Below are positions 53,437-64,000 of a DNA stretch of 64,000 nucleotides, in pieces. The position numbers and the translations under genes are program-made. Below the pieces are notes generated by a model. That model made no database searches. It had not been told where the DNA came from and saw only the letters and a program-made list of their open reading frames with translations. Position 1 is the first letter of the stretch; every line of letters begins with the position of its first letter. This stretch comes from Anaerolineaceae bacterium. Its GTDB lineage: Bacteria; Chloroflexota; Anaerolineae; Anaerolineales; Anaerolineaceae. Location: the NCBI GenBank assembly GCA_030653365.1, contig JAURZL010000014.1:1-64000 (forward strand), in the 5' to 3' direction.

Positions 53437-53652
53437 TCAATTCTCAGCAGTATATCCCAACCCCTGAATTGTCTCCCTAATTTTCCCTTCACTCACCTTG
53501 CTGTCATCATACTCCACCAGCATGCTTTGTTTCTGGTAACTCGCCTGAACCATTATTACACCTGGTAGATCATCCTCCAGGCTTTCCAGTTTCATCACAC
53601 AGGCAGAACAATGCATATCAGGAATACGAAAAGTCTTCTTTAAAATACTCAT
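53437..53652 (-). CDS. Heavy-metal-associated (HMA) domain protein
   Basis: A 71-aa CopZ-like metallochaperone. The metal site is MHCSAC (MxCxxC variant) in the first loop, followed by the usual beta-alpha-beta-beta-alpha-beta pattern ending GLGYTAEN. It overlaps the upstream TauE-cupredoxin gene by 4 bp, so the two are translationally coupled. Likely carries Cu+ (or another soft metal) to the partner. Confidence 0.88.
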   Translation of the reverse strand: MSILKKTFRIPDMHCSACVMKLESLEDDLPGVIMVQASYQKQSMLVEYDDSKVSEGKIRETIQGLGYTAEN

Positions 53653-54734
53653 TGGAATGTAATCACTCCCGTATACATTCCCATTGAACAGGCATAAAAC
53701 AATGTGGTTCCTGATTTTTGAGCTGGAATTTCAATAATTTTTTCACCAGTCGCATCCAATAACGCCTTTATATTTAAGGAAGGAATCACGAATGAGCGAG
53801 AGCAGGAAATAGTGTCCTTGGTCAATAAACGTAATGTCACGGGTTCATCAGCTATTGCAAAGCTTTCATATGGATAATAGCCATCGTTATTGGCATACAC
53901 CACGACTTCACTGCTGACTTGTGGTGTGGTTTCTACGGATACGGAGGGAAAGTTGGAGCGGTCATCAATACGTGGGATGGTTGCTGCATTCGCACGATTA
54001 TTGTTGGTCAGCCGGCTTAAGGTGTAAGGAAATCCCAACACATTCAATCCTGAGTCGATGGACAAAAAAGCAAAAACAACCAAAGCCAATGCCACAAAAC
54101 GAATAAAATATTTCTCCATCAAAGCCCCCAAACGAGTCGCCAGGTAAGTGAGTGCGAAAAACAACGGACTGGCACCGAGGGTGAAAGAAAACATGATCAG
54201 ACCACCTTGGAGGGGACTTCCGGTGCTGACTGCCAGTGCCATCATTGTCTGAGTGACGCCGCAGGGGATAAAAACTGTCAATGCTCCCAGAAGAAGTGGT
54301 GAAAACCAGTTTTCCTGGTTTTTGGCTTTCTTACGAATCCAACGCCGCATCGCCGCTGGGGGTTCAAAGTTAAAATAACGAAAGATTGGATGCACGTTGA
54401 GAAGACGCATGGCATTCCCGAGCATAAAGATAGCAATCGCGATCTGTAACCAGCCGCGCATCTGAGTGGTCAGGTCAAAGACACTTCCCAGCGCTCCAAG
54501 CAGAATGCCAAAGAGGGTATAGATAACCAACTTGGCAATTAAAAACAATACAATCGGTTTCGCTAAAGGCAGACTAATTTTTGTTTTTTGTTTCCGTTTA
54601 CCGGATGGTTTTTGTTGAGATGGTTCGATCTGGCTGGCCAATGAACTGGTTAACAGCCCGCCTTGAATCGCCATACAACTCAAACCCCCTGCGGTTAAAC
54701 CTGTTAGAAATACGATCCAGAGGGACGAATCCAT
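53649..54734 (-). CDS. TauE/SafE-type membrane protein with C-terminal cupredoxin-like domain
   Basis: A 361-aa protein. Residues 1-235 contain about six helices of the UreH/TauE (DsbD_2-like) 'sulfite exporter TauE/SafE' type, with GGLSCMAIQGGLLTSSLA in the first helix and IPCGVTQTMMALAVSTGS in a later one; paired Cys in these helices are typical of metal or thiol-linked members. Residues 275-361 form a cupredoxin-like domain with likely Cu ligands Cys, Cys and Met in 'DTISCSRSFVIP' and 'FYACSMGMYTGVITF'. Together with the coupled HMA protein it forms a copper-handling module, possibly for export or cytochrome oxidase maturation. Long charged loop (residues 40-50) is cytosolic. Confidence 0.8.
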   Translation of the reverse strand: MDSSLWIVFLTGLTAGGLSCMAIQGGLLTSSLASQIEPSQQKPSGKRKQKTKISLPLAKPIVLFLIAKLVIYTLFGILLGALGSVFDLTTQMRGWLQIAIAIFMLGNAMRLLNVHPIFRYFNFEPPAAMRRWIRKKAKNQENWFSPLLLGALTVFIPCGVTQTMMALAVSTGSPLQGGLIMFSFTLGASPLFFALTYLATRLGALMEKYFIRFVALALVVFAFLSIDSGLNVLGFPYTLSRLTNNNRANAATIPRIDDRSNFPSVSVETTPQVSSEVVVYANNDGYYPYESFAIADEPVTLRLLTKDTISCSRSFVIPSLNIKALLDATGEKIIEIPAQKSGTTLFYACSMGMYTGVITFQ

Positions 54735-54873
54735 CTTTTATCTCCTACTGTAACATGACTGAATTGGTCAATGTTGTCGTATTATACCAAAAATACCACC
54801 ATTTTGAATTTAAATTTACTAGTGATGATTAAGAGAATATTCATTTAGTCGAATTTTCTTGTTAAATCCTCAT

Positions 54874-54888
54874 AGGACAAAATGTCCT
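54874..54888. promoter_or_regulatory. Inverted repeat AGGACA-AAA-TGTCCT
   Basis: A perfect 6-3-6 inverted repeat in the 238-bp gap between the divergent TauE and cytochrome genes, about 85 bp before the cytochrome start. It has the size of an operator for a dimeric regulator; I do not recognise which. Another AGGACA half site lies at 54898-54903. Confidence 0.5.
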
Positions 54889-54972
54889 TAGGAAACTCAG
54901 GACACCTGCCTCTGTTCAGAGGGATATCACCACCAGTATTATCAGATTACAACTTATTCTTGGAGGTAAATC

Positions 54973-55875
54973 GTGAAAAAAGTTCTTAAATGGATTGGAA
55001 TCATTTTCGCTGGTCTGCTCGCTATCATTATTATTGTGTTAATTGGTTTGAATATTAGCACAAATACCCGACTAAACAAAGTGTATGATGTGGCACCAAT
55101 AGAGGTCAATATTCCCTCGGACGCAGCAGCCATCGAGCGTGGCGCTTATATTTACTCAACTACCTGCGCAGGTTGCCATGGCGAGAACCTGGAAGGCACC
55201 GCTTTCTTTGATGATCCGACTATCGCCTACATTCCTGCAACAAACCTGACCTCGGGAGCAGGTGGAATAGGTAGCAGTTACAGTGACATGGATTATGTCC
55301 TTGCCATTCAAAACGGTATTGCTCCTGATGGTACTCCGCTGATTATTATGCCTTCAGAAGCATTCTGGTATTTCAGTAATGAAGATCTCGGTGCTCTAAT
55401 TGCTTTTCTTAAATCATCACCAGCTGTGGATAATAATTTGGGAGAAAGAGATGTTAAATTCATGGGGAAAGTATTATTAGCTATTGGAGCCTTTGGGGAA
55501 GTTATTTATGCTGAAGTAATTGAACATGATCAACTTCCACCTGAAGCACCACCAAGAGCATCAACTGCTGAATATGGTGAATACCTGATCACCATTAGTC
55601 ATTGTATCGAATGTCATGGAGAGAACCTTAATGGTGGCCCATCACCCGAACCTGGAGCTCCTTTCAGCCCTAATTTAACCCCGGGAGGAGTTCTGGCTAC
55701 ATGGTCAACTGAAGATTTCATTTCCACGATGAGAACCGGTATGACCCCACTTGGTCATCAACTGGACAAGAATTTTATGCCATATGAAGAGGTTGGACGC
55801 ATGACGGACGAAGACCTGTATGCCATGTTCCTCTTTCTCCAATCGTTGCCGACTTTAGCAACACCAATGAAATAA
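54973..55875 (+). CDS. Membrane-anchored diheme cytochrome c
   Basis: A 300-aa protein with an uncleaved N-terminal helix (about 8-27) and two cytochrome c domains. Heme-binding motifs are CAGCH (65-69) and CIECH (211-215); candidate axial Met residues lie in the segments 'IMPSEAFWYFSNEDL' and 'FMPYEEVGRMTDEDL'. Both domains share the same layout, indicating duplication. GTG 54973 follows TTGGAGGT. It probably acts as an electron carrier outside the membrane. The following small membrane protein gene is 43 bp downstream and may be its partner. Confidence 0.9.
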   Translation: MKKVLKWIGIIFAGLLAIIIIVLIGLNISTNTRLNKVYDVAPIEVNIPSDAAAIERGAYIYSTTCAGCHGENLEGTAFFDDPTIAYIPATNLTSGAGGIGSSYSDMDYVLAIQNGIAPDGTPLIIMPSEAFWYFSNEDLGALIAFLKSSPAVDNNLGERDVKFMGKVLLAIGAFGEVIYAEVIEHDQLPPEAPPRASTAEYGEYLITISHCIECHGENLNGGPSPEPGAPFSPNLTPGGVLATWSTEDFISTMRTGMTPLGHQLDKNFMPYEEVGRMTDEDLYAMFLFLQSLPTLATPMK

Positions 55876-55918
55876 CAATCATTATTAGAAATATTCAAAA
55901 TATATGAAAGGATTAAAA

Positions 55919-56353
55919 ATGAAAAGCTGGTTATTCTCTCTCAAAGGAGCTCTTACACTCTCCATAATTACATTAATTTCTGAGGCCTGGCGAAGTTTTT
56001 TGGATGCTATGTTCGTTCTTCCTGTAGATTTTGGTAATGAGGGGACTATGAATCTGGCTGCCGTGATATTTACGTTATTGTTTACCGGCTGGATTTGGTT
56101 ATTACACCTTACGGCGAACGGCAGCAAAAGAGGGCTGATTGGTTTGTTTATCCTCAATGCGATTGTCTTACTTGGAATACCCGTCAGCTGGTTATTATTT
56201 TACTGTCCGATCGAGTGCCGTGCTGATGCGGTAATATTTAATCTTGCAAACTCGCTTAACCTGGTTTTCGGTGCATTGGCTGGGGTTGCATTGGGAATCC
56301 AGATCTGGTCAGGCAAGGAACGGAAAGTTTTGAGTTCCATTGCCGAAGCGTAA
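55919..56353 (+). CDS. Small integral membrane protein
   Basis: A 144-aa protein with four hydrophobic helices and no recognised family. CPIECRA near residue 105 has two Cys, spaced CX3C, at the outer end of a helix. ATG 55919 with AAAGGA upstream is preferred to ATG 55904. Located between a diheme cytochrome gene and an Asp-box propeller gene, it could belong to the same transcript. Confidence 0.6.
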   Translation: MKSWLFSLKGALTLSIITLISEAWRSFLDAMFVLPVDFGNEGTMNLAAVIFTLLFTGWIWLLHLTANGSKRGLIGLFILNAIVLLGIPVSWLLFYCPIECRADAVIFNLANSLNLVFGALAGVALGIQIWSGKERKVLSSIAEA

Positions 56354-56373
56354 GAAATGAAAAGGATGTAGCA

Positions 56374-57390
56374 ATGGATGGGAACAGGATCTTTTTTGCA
56401 GCGAATGGAAAAACCTTGGTACGTGCCGAAAATATGCACGGAACATGGTCAGTAAATAGCTTTCATCATGGATCACGCATCAACAGTCTCATTAGCGACC
56501 CCAGACAGCCCGATCGTGTCTTCGCAGCTACCCAAAAAGATGGGGTTCTAGTTTCGAATGATTCTGGCGATCACTGGGAAGGTGTTGGTTTGGAAGGTAT
56601 CCCGATAAAATCAATTGCTGTCAGTCCAAATGATCCATTGACCATTTATGCTGGTGCCAAACCAGTCTCGTTGTATGTTTCACGGAATGGAGGAAAATCC
56701 TGGAAAGAATTGGAGGGGATGCGAAATGCACGTAAATGGTGGTGGTTTTCTCCTGCCGAGCCACCAGACTGGAGACCTTATGTGCAGGCACTTACGGTTT
56801 CTCCAAACAATCCAAAGGTAATCCTGGCCGGGATTGAATTGGGAGGTGTGATTCGTTCGGATGATGGTGGACAAACCTGGTCAAAGCATTTACGTGGTGC
56901 AGATCGGGATTGTCATTCTCTAAAGTTTCATCCCTCAGATGCTAATTGGGTTTATCAGGGTGGTGGTGGAGGCGCAGCGGTGAGTCAGGATGGTGGCATA
57001 AGATGGAAAAAACCAAAAAATGGTGTGGGATCCAAATATGGTTGGATGGTTGCAGCCGATGCCCAAAGACCGGAGGTATGGTATTTTTCTGCATCTAATT
57101 TTCCAAAACTCTTACGGGGAGAATTCATACCACCGGCGCATAATGATGGTCATGCTAACGCACATATTTTCCGGAAGGTTGGTGGGGCAGCCTGGGAACA
57201 GTTAGCTGGTGGGCTACCTGAACCACTTGATTACATGGCATATGCTCTCATACCAGACCCTATTATTAGTGGGCACTTATATGCTGGACTGGCAAATGGG
57301 GACGTCTGGCATACTACGGATTATGGTGATTCATGGGACAAATTGCCCATAAACCTGGGTGGCATACATAACACAATGATTATGATTTGA
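56374..57390 (+). CDS. Asp-box (BNR-like) beta-propeller protein
   Basis: A 338-aa protein with at least five Asp-box repeats of the SxDxGxxW type: SNDSGDHWEG, SRNGGKSWKE, SDDGGQTWSK, SQDGGIRWKK and TTDYGDSWDK. These form a sialidase/VPS10/YCF48-like propeller. There is no signal peptide, lipobox or membrane segment, so it appears cytosolic, unlike most relatives. No catalytic residues of sialidases can be identified; a role in binding or as an assembly factor is as likely as enzymatic activity. RBS AAGGATG is weak. Confidence 0.75.
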   Translation: MDGNRIFFAANGKTLVRAENMHGTWSVNSFHHGSRINSLISDPRQPDRVFAATQKDGVLVSNDSGDHWEGVGLEGIPIKSIAVSPNDPLTIYAGAKPVSLYVSRNGGKSWKELEGMRNARKWWWFSPAEPPDWRPYVQALTVSPNNPKVILAGIELGGVIRSDDGGQTWSKHLRGADRDCHSLKFHPSDANWVYQGGGGGAAVSQDGGIRWKKPKNGVGSKYGWMVAADAQRPEVWYFSASNFPKLLRGEFIPPAHNDGHANAHIFRKVGGAAWEQLAGGLPEPLDYMAYALIPDPIISGHLYAGLANGDVWHTTDYGDSWDKLPINLGGIHNTMIMI

Positions 57391-57427
57391 AATTTGTCGA
57401 ATATTTCGTAAAAAGGAGAAGGAAAGG

Positions 57428-57457
57428 AAAAGAAAAGAAAAGAAAAGAAAAGAAAAG
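57428..57457 (+). repeat. (AAAAG)6 microsatellite
   Basis: Six perfect AAAAG units, preceded by the similar GGAGAAGGAAAGG, located 6 nt before the ATG at 57464. The tract lies between a possible RBS (AAGGAG at about 57413) and the start codon. Confidence 0.95.
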
Positions 57458-57463
57458 ATAATT

Positions 57464-57775
57464 ATGACATCAGAAGAACTTCTATGGTTAAGCGGTCAAT
57501 TACACTCAATCGGAGGATTTCTGGCAGCCACTGGTTGGATTTGTATCGAATTTTTTTCACGGTTATTCGGAAGGCGCTTCAATGATTACGTCGAAACCTG
57601 TTACATTCTTTTTCCAAATCTCAACGATGTTGGCAGGGATTGCATCAATAAATCGAAAAACAATTTATTTAATTCATGTATAACCAGCCTTGATTGGTTC
57701 ATGACTTCAAGTGTTATACAATGGGTTGACTATGAAAGAAGGACAATCTGCATCATCCATAAATCATGTTTTTGA
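57464..57775 (+). pseudogene. Short doubtful ORF, possibly frameshifted remnant
   Basis: The 103-aa frame begins with a plausible N-terminus (MTSEELLWLSGQLHSIGGFLAATGWICIEFFSRLF) but then becomes Cys/Asn-rich and unconvincing, and its end overlaps the histidine kinase start. A second hydrophobic stretch (ITSKPVTFFFQISTMLAGIASIN) is found in the +1 frame from 57582 and stops at about 57683. One frameshift near 57570 would join both into a protein of about 70 aa with two helices. It may be a real small gene under phase variation, a remnant, or nothing. Confidence 0.3.
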
Positions 57776-59837
57776 TTATCCGTTTGCTGGGCCAAAGATG
57801 GATGGTAAGTGGATAAGGATCGCGCGAATCGGTTGGATAATTTTAGCCATCTTCTCATTGGTGATATTGGTAGGCTCATTTCCAGGTTATTTAGCGAAAT
57901 TTCGTGGTCAATTAGGCCACATTAACGAGAGTGAGATAATACCGGGAGCTCAGTTTTTTGCAGCAGCTAGCGGAGTTGCTTCGCTTGTTTCTGCATTGCT
58001 TTCGATGGGTTTGGCTGCCTTGCTATTTCGTCGTAAGTTTTCAGAACCTATGACAGTAATAGTCTCTTATTTTTTACTCATATTTGCTTTTGTAATGTCA
58101 GGTCCTCTTGAGCATATTGGAATAATCTTTCCAGGTTTTCTTGAATATGTGTTTTTATTGCAAGGAACTTTGCTGGCAACCCCCATGTTTGCACTACTCA
58201 TGCTTTTCCCCACCGGAAAATTTGTTCCTTCCTGGACACGCTGGGTTTTTTTGCTTTCAATTCCCTGGAATATTGGATTGGTGATGATCGCGCCATTTGA
58301 CGCTGAAAGTATGGGACAAAAACCAATTATTACAGGAATGGTTGCGATATTCTCGATCGTTTTCAGTTGTATTGGAATTTATTCTCAAATCTATCGTTAT
58401 CGAAAGATCTCCACTGCTACCGAGCGAGTGCAAACTCGTTGGGTAGTTTTTGGCTTTACTCTTTGGATTGCATACATTTTTGTTTCCACGCTACCATATA
58501 TTTATCTCATTAATCTTCCCCAAGGTTCACCAGTCCCTTGGTGGGGACCCGCGAGCGAACTTGGATGGTGGCTCAGTCTAAATATACTTCCCGTCAGTCT
58601 TACCGTTGCAATCACTAAATCCAAATTGTGGGATATCGATGTGGTTATAAATCGTACTCTAGTGTATGGGACATTAACGATTGCTACAATGGCTTTTTAT
58701 ATTTTGGTTGTAGGATTATTTGGAAGTCTTCTAAGATTTGATAATCGTTCTATTATTGCCTTCGTTGCCACGGGATTGGTTGCCATCGTATTTCAACCCT
58801 TACGGGTACGCCTGCAAAACGGGGTTAACCGAATGATGTATGGTGAACGCGATAATCCTGTTTCTGTGTTATCAAAATTAGGGGAAGAATTGGAACAAAC
58901 CGGATCTCCTGAAGATACACTTTCCAGTATCACCAGAACAGTTGCCACTACTCTTAAGCTTCCCTATGTCGCCATTGAATTGGGAGAAAATCATGAAATT
59001 GCCATATCTTATGGTGTGCCCAAAAATGAGACCATTCGTTTGCCGATGATATACCAGGCTAAAACTATTGGTTATTTCGTTGTTGCTTACCGTTCACAAG
59101 GAGAATTGTTTCGGCATTCTGAACTACAATTGTTGGAGAACATCGCACGCCAGGCAGGAGCAGCAGCACATGCCACTAAATTAAATGCTGAGTTGCTTAT
59201 ATCTCGTCAACAATTGGTAAGGACCCGAGAAGAAGAAAGGCGTCGTATCCGCCGAGATTTGCATGATGGACTTGGTCCTCAGCTTGCCAGCCAGACACTC
59301 ACTTTGACTGCAGCGCGCCGTTTACTCTCCGACGATCCACAAGCTGCAGACAACCTGATCAGAGAAGCGATTAAACATGCTCAGTCAGCTACTGAGGATT
59401 TACGCCGAATGGTTTATGATTTGCGACCACCTTCACTGGATGATCTCGGTCTAATCGGTGCAATTCAAACCCAGGTTCGACGGTTTGAATCCGATCAATT
59501 GCATATCGATGTAAACCTACCCGCTAAACTTCCATCTTTGCCAGCAGCGGTTGAAGTAGCCTGTTTTATGATATTCCAGGAAGCCCTGACCAATATCGGC
59601 CGTCATTCAAAGGCAAAACATTGCTCCATTTCATTGATGATTAATGCTGGTTTGGAATTATATGTGAATGATGATGGACTAGGAATAGCGCCTGTACATC
59701 ATTCCGGTGTCGGGTTGAACTCCATGCGGCAACGCGCTGAAGAATTAGGTGGAAGATTTACGATTCAATCTGCGCCAGGGAAAGGAACCCGTATTGAAAT
59801 TCATCTTCCTTTCGATTTCAGGAGTCCTATTGAATAA
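57732..59837 (+). CDS. NarL-type sensor histidine kinase
   Basis: A 701-aa membrane kinase. About 9-10 helices occupy residues 20-330, then a GAF-like region (about 365-480), a coiled coil, a HisKA_3 dimerisation domain with the phosphorylated His in RIRRDLHDGLGPQLASQ, and an HATPase_c domain with GVGLNSMRQRAEELGG. The extensive membrane part suggests sensing of a membrane or lipid signal. ATG 57732 is used; an ATG at 57798 just before the first helix is possible. Its last 8 bases overlap the response regulator gene. Confidence 0.9.
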   Translation: MKEGQSASSINHVFDYPFAGPKMDGKWIRIARIGWIILAIFSLVILVGSFPGYLAKFRGQLGHINESEIIPGAQFFAAASGVASLVSALLSMGLAALLFRRKFSEPMTVIVSYFLLIFAFVMSGPLEHIGIIFPGFLEYVFLLQGTLLATPMFALLMLFPTGKFVPSWTRWVFLLSIPWNIGLVMIAPFDAESMGQKPIITGMVAIFSIVFSCIGIYSQIYRYRKISTATERVQTRWVVFGFTLWIAYIFVSTLPYIYLINLPQGSPVPWWGPASELGWWLSLNILPVSLTVAITKSKLWDIDVVINRTLVYGTLTIATMAFYILVVGLFGSLLRFDNRSIIAFVATGLVAIVFQPLRVRLQNGVNRMMYGERDNPVSVLSKLGEELEQTGSPEDTLSSITRTVATTLKLPYVAIELGENHEIAISYGVPKNETIRLPMIYQAKTIGYFVVAYRSQGELFRHSELQLLENIARQAGAAAHATKLNAELLISRQQLVRTREEERRRIRRDLHDGLGPQLASQTLTLTAARRLLSDDPQAADNLIREAIKHAQSATEDLRRMVYDLRPPSLDDLGLIGAIQTQVRRFESDQLHIDVNLPAKLPSLPAAVEVACFMIFQEALTNIGRHSKAKHCSISLMINAGLELYVNDDGLGIAPVHHSGVGLNSMRQRAEELGGRFTIQSAPGKGTRIEIHLPFDFRSPIE

Positions 59838-60474
59838 AATCAATGTGATGATCGTTGATGATCACCCGGTTTTCAGATTTGGTTTAATATCTCTGATTTC
59901 TTCAATCTCTGAAATGGAAATTATCGCTGAATGCACCGACGGAGAAGAAGCTATCCGGGAAGCTGCCCGTTTATTACCTGATATTATTTTAATGGATATC
60001 AATATTCCTGGCATGAATGGTATCGAGGCCACACGCAAGATCATTGAATCCAATCCAAAAGTTGGGATTCTGGTCATTACTATGTTTGATGACGATTCAG
60101 TCTTTGACGCCATGCGAGCTGGTGCACGTGGTTACATCCTGAAGGGTTCAGATCCTGAGGAAACTGTCCGGGCCATTTATTCAGTCTTAAATGGTGAAGC
60201 AATTTTTAGTCCCAAAGTGGCTGAGCGTTTGATAAATTATTTCAGCACAAAAAAAGCTCATACACATCAGGTTGTCTTCCCTGAACTCACAGATAGAGAA
60301 CGCGATGTATTGGAATTGATTACCCAGGGATTGACTAATACTTCTATCTCGGAGCGATTGGTGCTTTCACCAAAGACTGTTCGAAATCATGTGTCTAATA
60401 TTTTTGGAAAGTTACAAGTTTCCGATCGATCACAGGCAGTCATCAAGGCAAGAGAAGCTGGTATGGGAAAATAA
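59830..60474 (+). CDS. NarL/FixJ-type response regulator
   Basis: A 214-aa regulator paired with the kinase upstream. The receiver domain has the acidic pair D10-D11, phosphoacceptor D56 in ILMDINIPGMNG, and the switch Thr/Lys; residues 145-210 are a LuxR HTH (LTDRERDVLELITQGLTNTSISERLVLSPKTVRNHV). The start is TTG 59830 with AGGAG 6 nt upstream, giving the canonical receiver N-terminus NKINVMIVDDHPV. The 8-bp overlap with the kinase shows translational coupling. Targets unknown. Confidence 0.93.
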   Translation: MNKINVMIVDDHPVFRFGLISLISSISEMEIIAECTDGEEAIREAARLLPDIILMDINIPGMNGIEATRKIIESNPKVGILVITMFDDDSVFDAMRAGARGYILKGSDPEETVRAIYSVLNGEAIFSPKVAERLINYFSTKKAHTHQVVFPELTDRERDVLELITQGLTNTSISERLVLSPKTVRNHVSNIFGKLQVSDRSQAVIKAREAGMGK

Positions 60475-60483
60475 TTTTCTTTT

Positions 60484-61338
60484 CTAGACAAATCTGGAGA
60501 ATATAAACGCCACCAACCCGATGGTAGCGCTGATGTACAATCCCCGCATCGCTTGATGACCTTCCTTGTGGGTCATGCTGCGCATCAATCGAATGGTGAA
60601 AAAGATGATCGCACCGTCCATCAGGAAAATCGGCAGAATATACGCGAGACTCGTCTCACCCAACAGTATCGGCAGCAGGGTCAAAAAGATCATCACGAAA
60701 AATAAACCACAGCTAATCCGAAGTGCTGTCTTCTTGCCGTGCAAAATCGCCAATGAGCGTGATCCCCTTTTTTGATCCCCCTCCATATCCATCGCATCGC
60801 CAGCGATTTCTTCCGCCAGATCGAAAACAAATGCTATCATGCCAAAAATCCATACCATTGGATTGGAAGCCTCCCCAACACTGATTCCCCCGATGATAAA
60901 GGTCATGGCTACATTGGTAGCAACAATCAGGTTGCCCAAAAGACCAGCAGCCTTCAATTTCCAATTGTACAAAAATCCTAAAATCCAAAGGATCAAACTC
61001 AAAACAAACACGAAGGGATTTATTAACAATGCTAATATCCAGGCGATGGCAGCCGTTACCAGGCCGAATACGATTGCTTCGGTTGTGGATAACTTTCCGG
61101 ATGGTAATGGTTTATGGGGGGTATTAATCCGGTCAACTTCCAGGTCAAATATGTCATTGAAAATCATAGCTGAACTGGATAAAAAAAGGCCGAGTGCAAA
61201 ACCTAATCCGATTTGTTCAGCGGTTGGCAGTCTTCCCAAAGCAATCGTCTGTCCTACAATCACACAAATACCTGCAGAAATAGGCAACTCTGGACGGATT
61301 AATTGCAACATTGCTTTAAATTTAATACCGATTGACAT
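60484..61338 (-). CDS. UbiA-family prenyltransferase
   Basis: A 284-aa membrane prenyltransferase with about 8-9 helices. The first Asp-rich motif is NDIFDLEVDRINTPHKPLPSG and the second is in DLAEEIAGDAMDMEGDQKRGSRSLAI, both needed for Mg2+-prenyl diphosphate binding. The sequence opening (LIRPELPISAGICVIVGQTIALG) is closest in style to geranylgeranylglyceryl-phosphate geranylgeranyltransferase-like and chlorophyll-synthase-like members. It could make quinone precursors, lipid ethers or a prenylated tetrapyrrole; the window does not tell. RBS GGAG precedes the ATG. Convergent with the response regulator gene. Confidence 0.85.
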   Translation of the reverse strand: MSIGIKFKAMLQLIRPELPISAGICVIVGQTIALGRLPTAEQIGLGFALGLFLSSSAMIFNDIFDLEVDRINTPHKPLPSGKLSTTEAIVFGLVTAAIAWILALLINPFVFVLSLILWILGFLYNWKLKAAGLLGNLIVATNVAMTFIIGGISVGEASNPMVWIFGMIAFVFDLAEEIAGDAMDMEGDQKRGSRSLAILHGKKTALRISCGLFFVMIFLTLLPILLGETSLAYILPIFLMDGAIIFFTIRLMRSMTHKEGHQAMRGLYISATIGLVAFIFSRFV

Positions 61339-61426
61339 GCTGAGTCTCCAAAATTGATATGCTGGGTTTTTAGAATTATATTGATAAATACAGAATTGAA
61401 AACAAAATCAGGTTGGCAAGTGTAAT

Positions 61427-61455
61427 TTGACCAGCCTTATGCATAAGCGTATAAT
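61427..61455 (+). promoter_or_regulatory. Promoter of lysC-thrC
   Basis: TTGACC (61427-61432), 17-nt spacer, TATAAT (61450-61455). Predicted leader of about 60 nt with no attenuator-like structure recognised. No lysine riboswitch was seen. Confidence 0.8.
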
Positions 61456-61520
61456 TTTGCTAATCATCTTTCAAAATCACACTATTTTTTTCAGTTAATT
61501 GGATCCGGATCGGAGGCAGT

Positions 61521-64000
<2,480 letters not shown>

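Noticed and set aside
25555..61338. A hidden photosynthesis gene cluster (PucC-like, UbiA, heme genes)
   Set aside because: The genes are far apart and no bch, puf, psc or csm gene is present; each has a non-phototrophic explanation.
61339..61520. Lysine riboswitch or attenuator before lysC
   Set aside because: The leader is only about 60 nt with no conserved lysine riboswitch boxes and no leader ORF rich in Thr/Lys codons.

Overview
The window looks like a chromosomal segment of a Chloroflexota bacterium, most likely of the class Anaerolineae. That is inference from protein style and gene combinations: a Gram-positive-like clpC-radA pair, the coproporphyrin-dependent heme pathway, HD-GYP/GAF/PAS signalling proteins, a B12-binding radical SAM protein and a PucC-like transporter without other photosynthesis genes. 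No rRNA or phylogenetic marker is present to prove it. Coding is dense, on both strands, with intergenic spaces that are unusually rich in palindromes and short tandem repeats.

Layout. 0-8.3 kb: adenosine deaminase, a FemAB/BioF2-like acetyltransferase behind 18-bp tandem repeats, an Mrp-type Fe-S carrier ATPase, a P2A (Ca/Mn-type) ATPase under a yybP-ykoY Mn riboswitch, and a divergent MFS transporter. 8.4-13.8 kb: two convergent HD-GYP c-di-GMP phosphodiesterase-like proteins, one of 1286 aa with many PAS/GAF domains. 14-17 kb: DUF5680 protein, Rrf2 regulator with a small partner, hotdog thioesterase, M42 peptidase. 17.2-20.6 kb: an AT-rich block of three multi-spanning GT-C-like proteins. 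21-30 kb: clpC, radA, PucC-family transporter, a lipoprotein surrounded by copies of a palindromic repeat family, and a CPA1 antiporter. 30-37 kb: thioredoxin-DsbD fusion, PlsC, DegV, radical SAM, nucleotidyltransferase and an unrecognised partner.

37.2-48.6 kb is the metabolic core: a regulator followed by an apparently complete C5-to-heme operon (radical SAM protein, chdC, cpfC, cgoX, hemA, hemC, hemD, hemB, hemE, hemL), which should take glutamyl-tRNA to heme through coproheme. The set of genes is read from motifs; the operon is inferred from tight spacing and overlaps.

48.8-64 kb: a DUF4143 ATPase with three operator-like sites spaced exactly 32 bp apart; a promoter, 8-codon leader peptide, three-way-junction RNA and terminator preceding a YedF/DsrE-like protein (the best candidate for an undescribed regulatory element); tRNA-Arg with a GCG anticodon; a phytoene-desaturase-like oxidoreductase; a LuxR-HTH/DUF805 fusion; a TauE-cupredoxin plus HMA metal module; a diheme cytochrome; an Asp-box propeller; a NarL-type two-component pair; a UbiA prenyltransferase; and lysC-thrC, the latter cut by the window end.

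A recurring feature is a TATAAT box 6-7 nt before the ATG (acetyltransferase, thioesterase, radA, DUF4143 ATPase), which predicts leaderless transcripts and changes the chosen starts of these genes.
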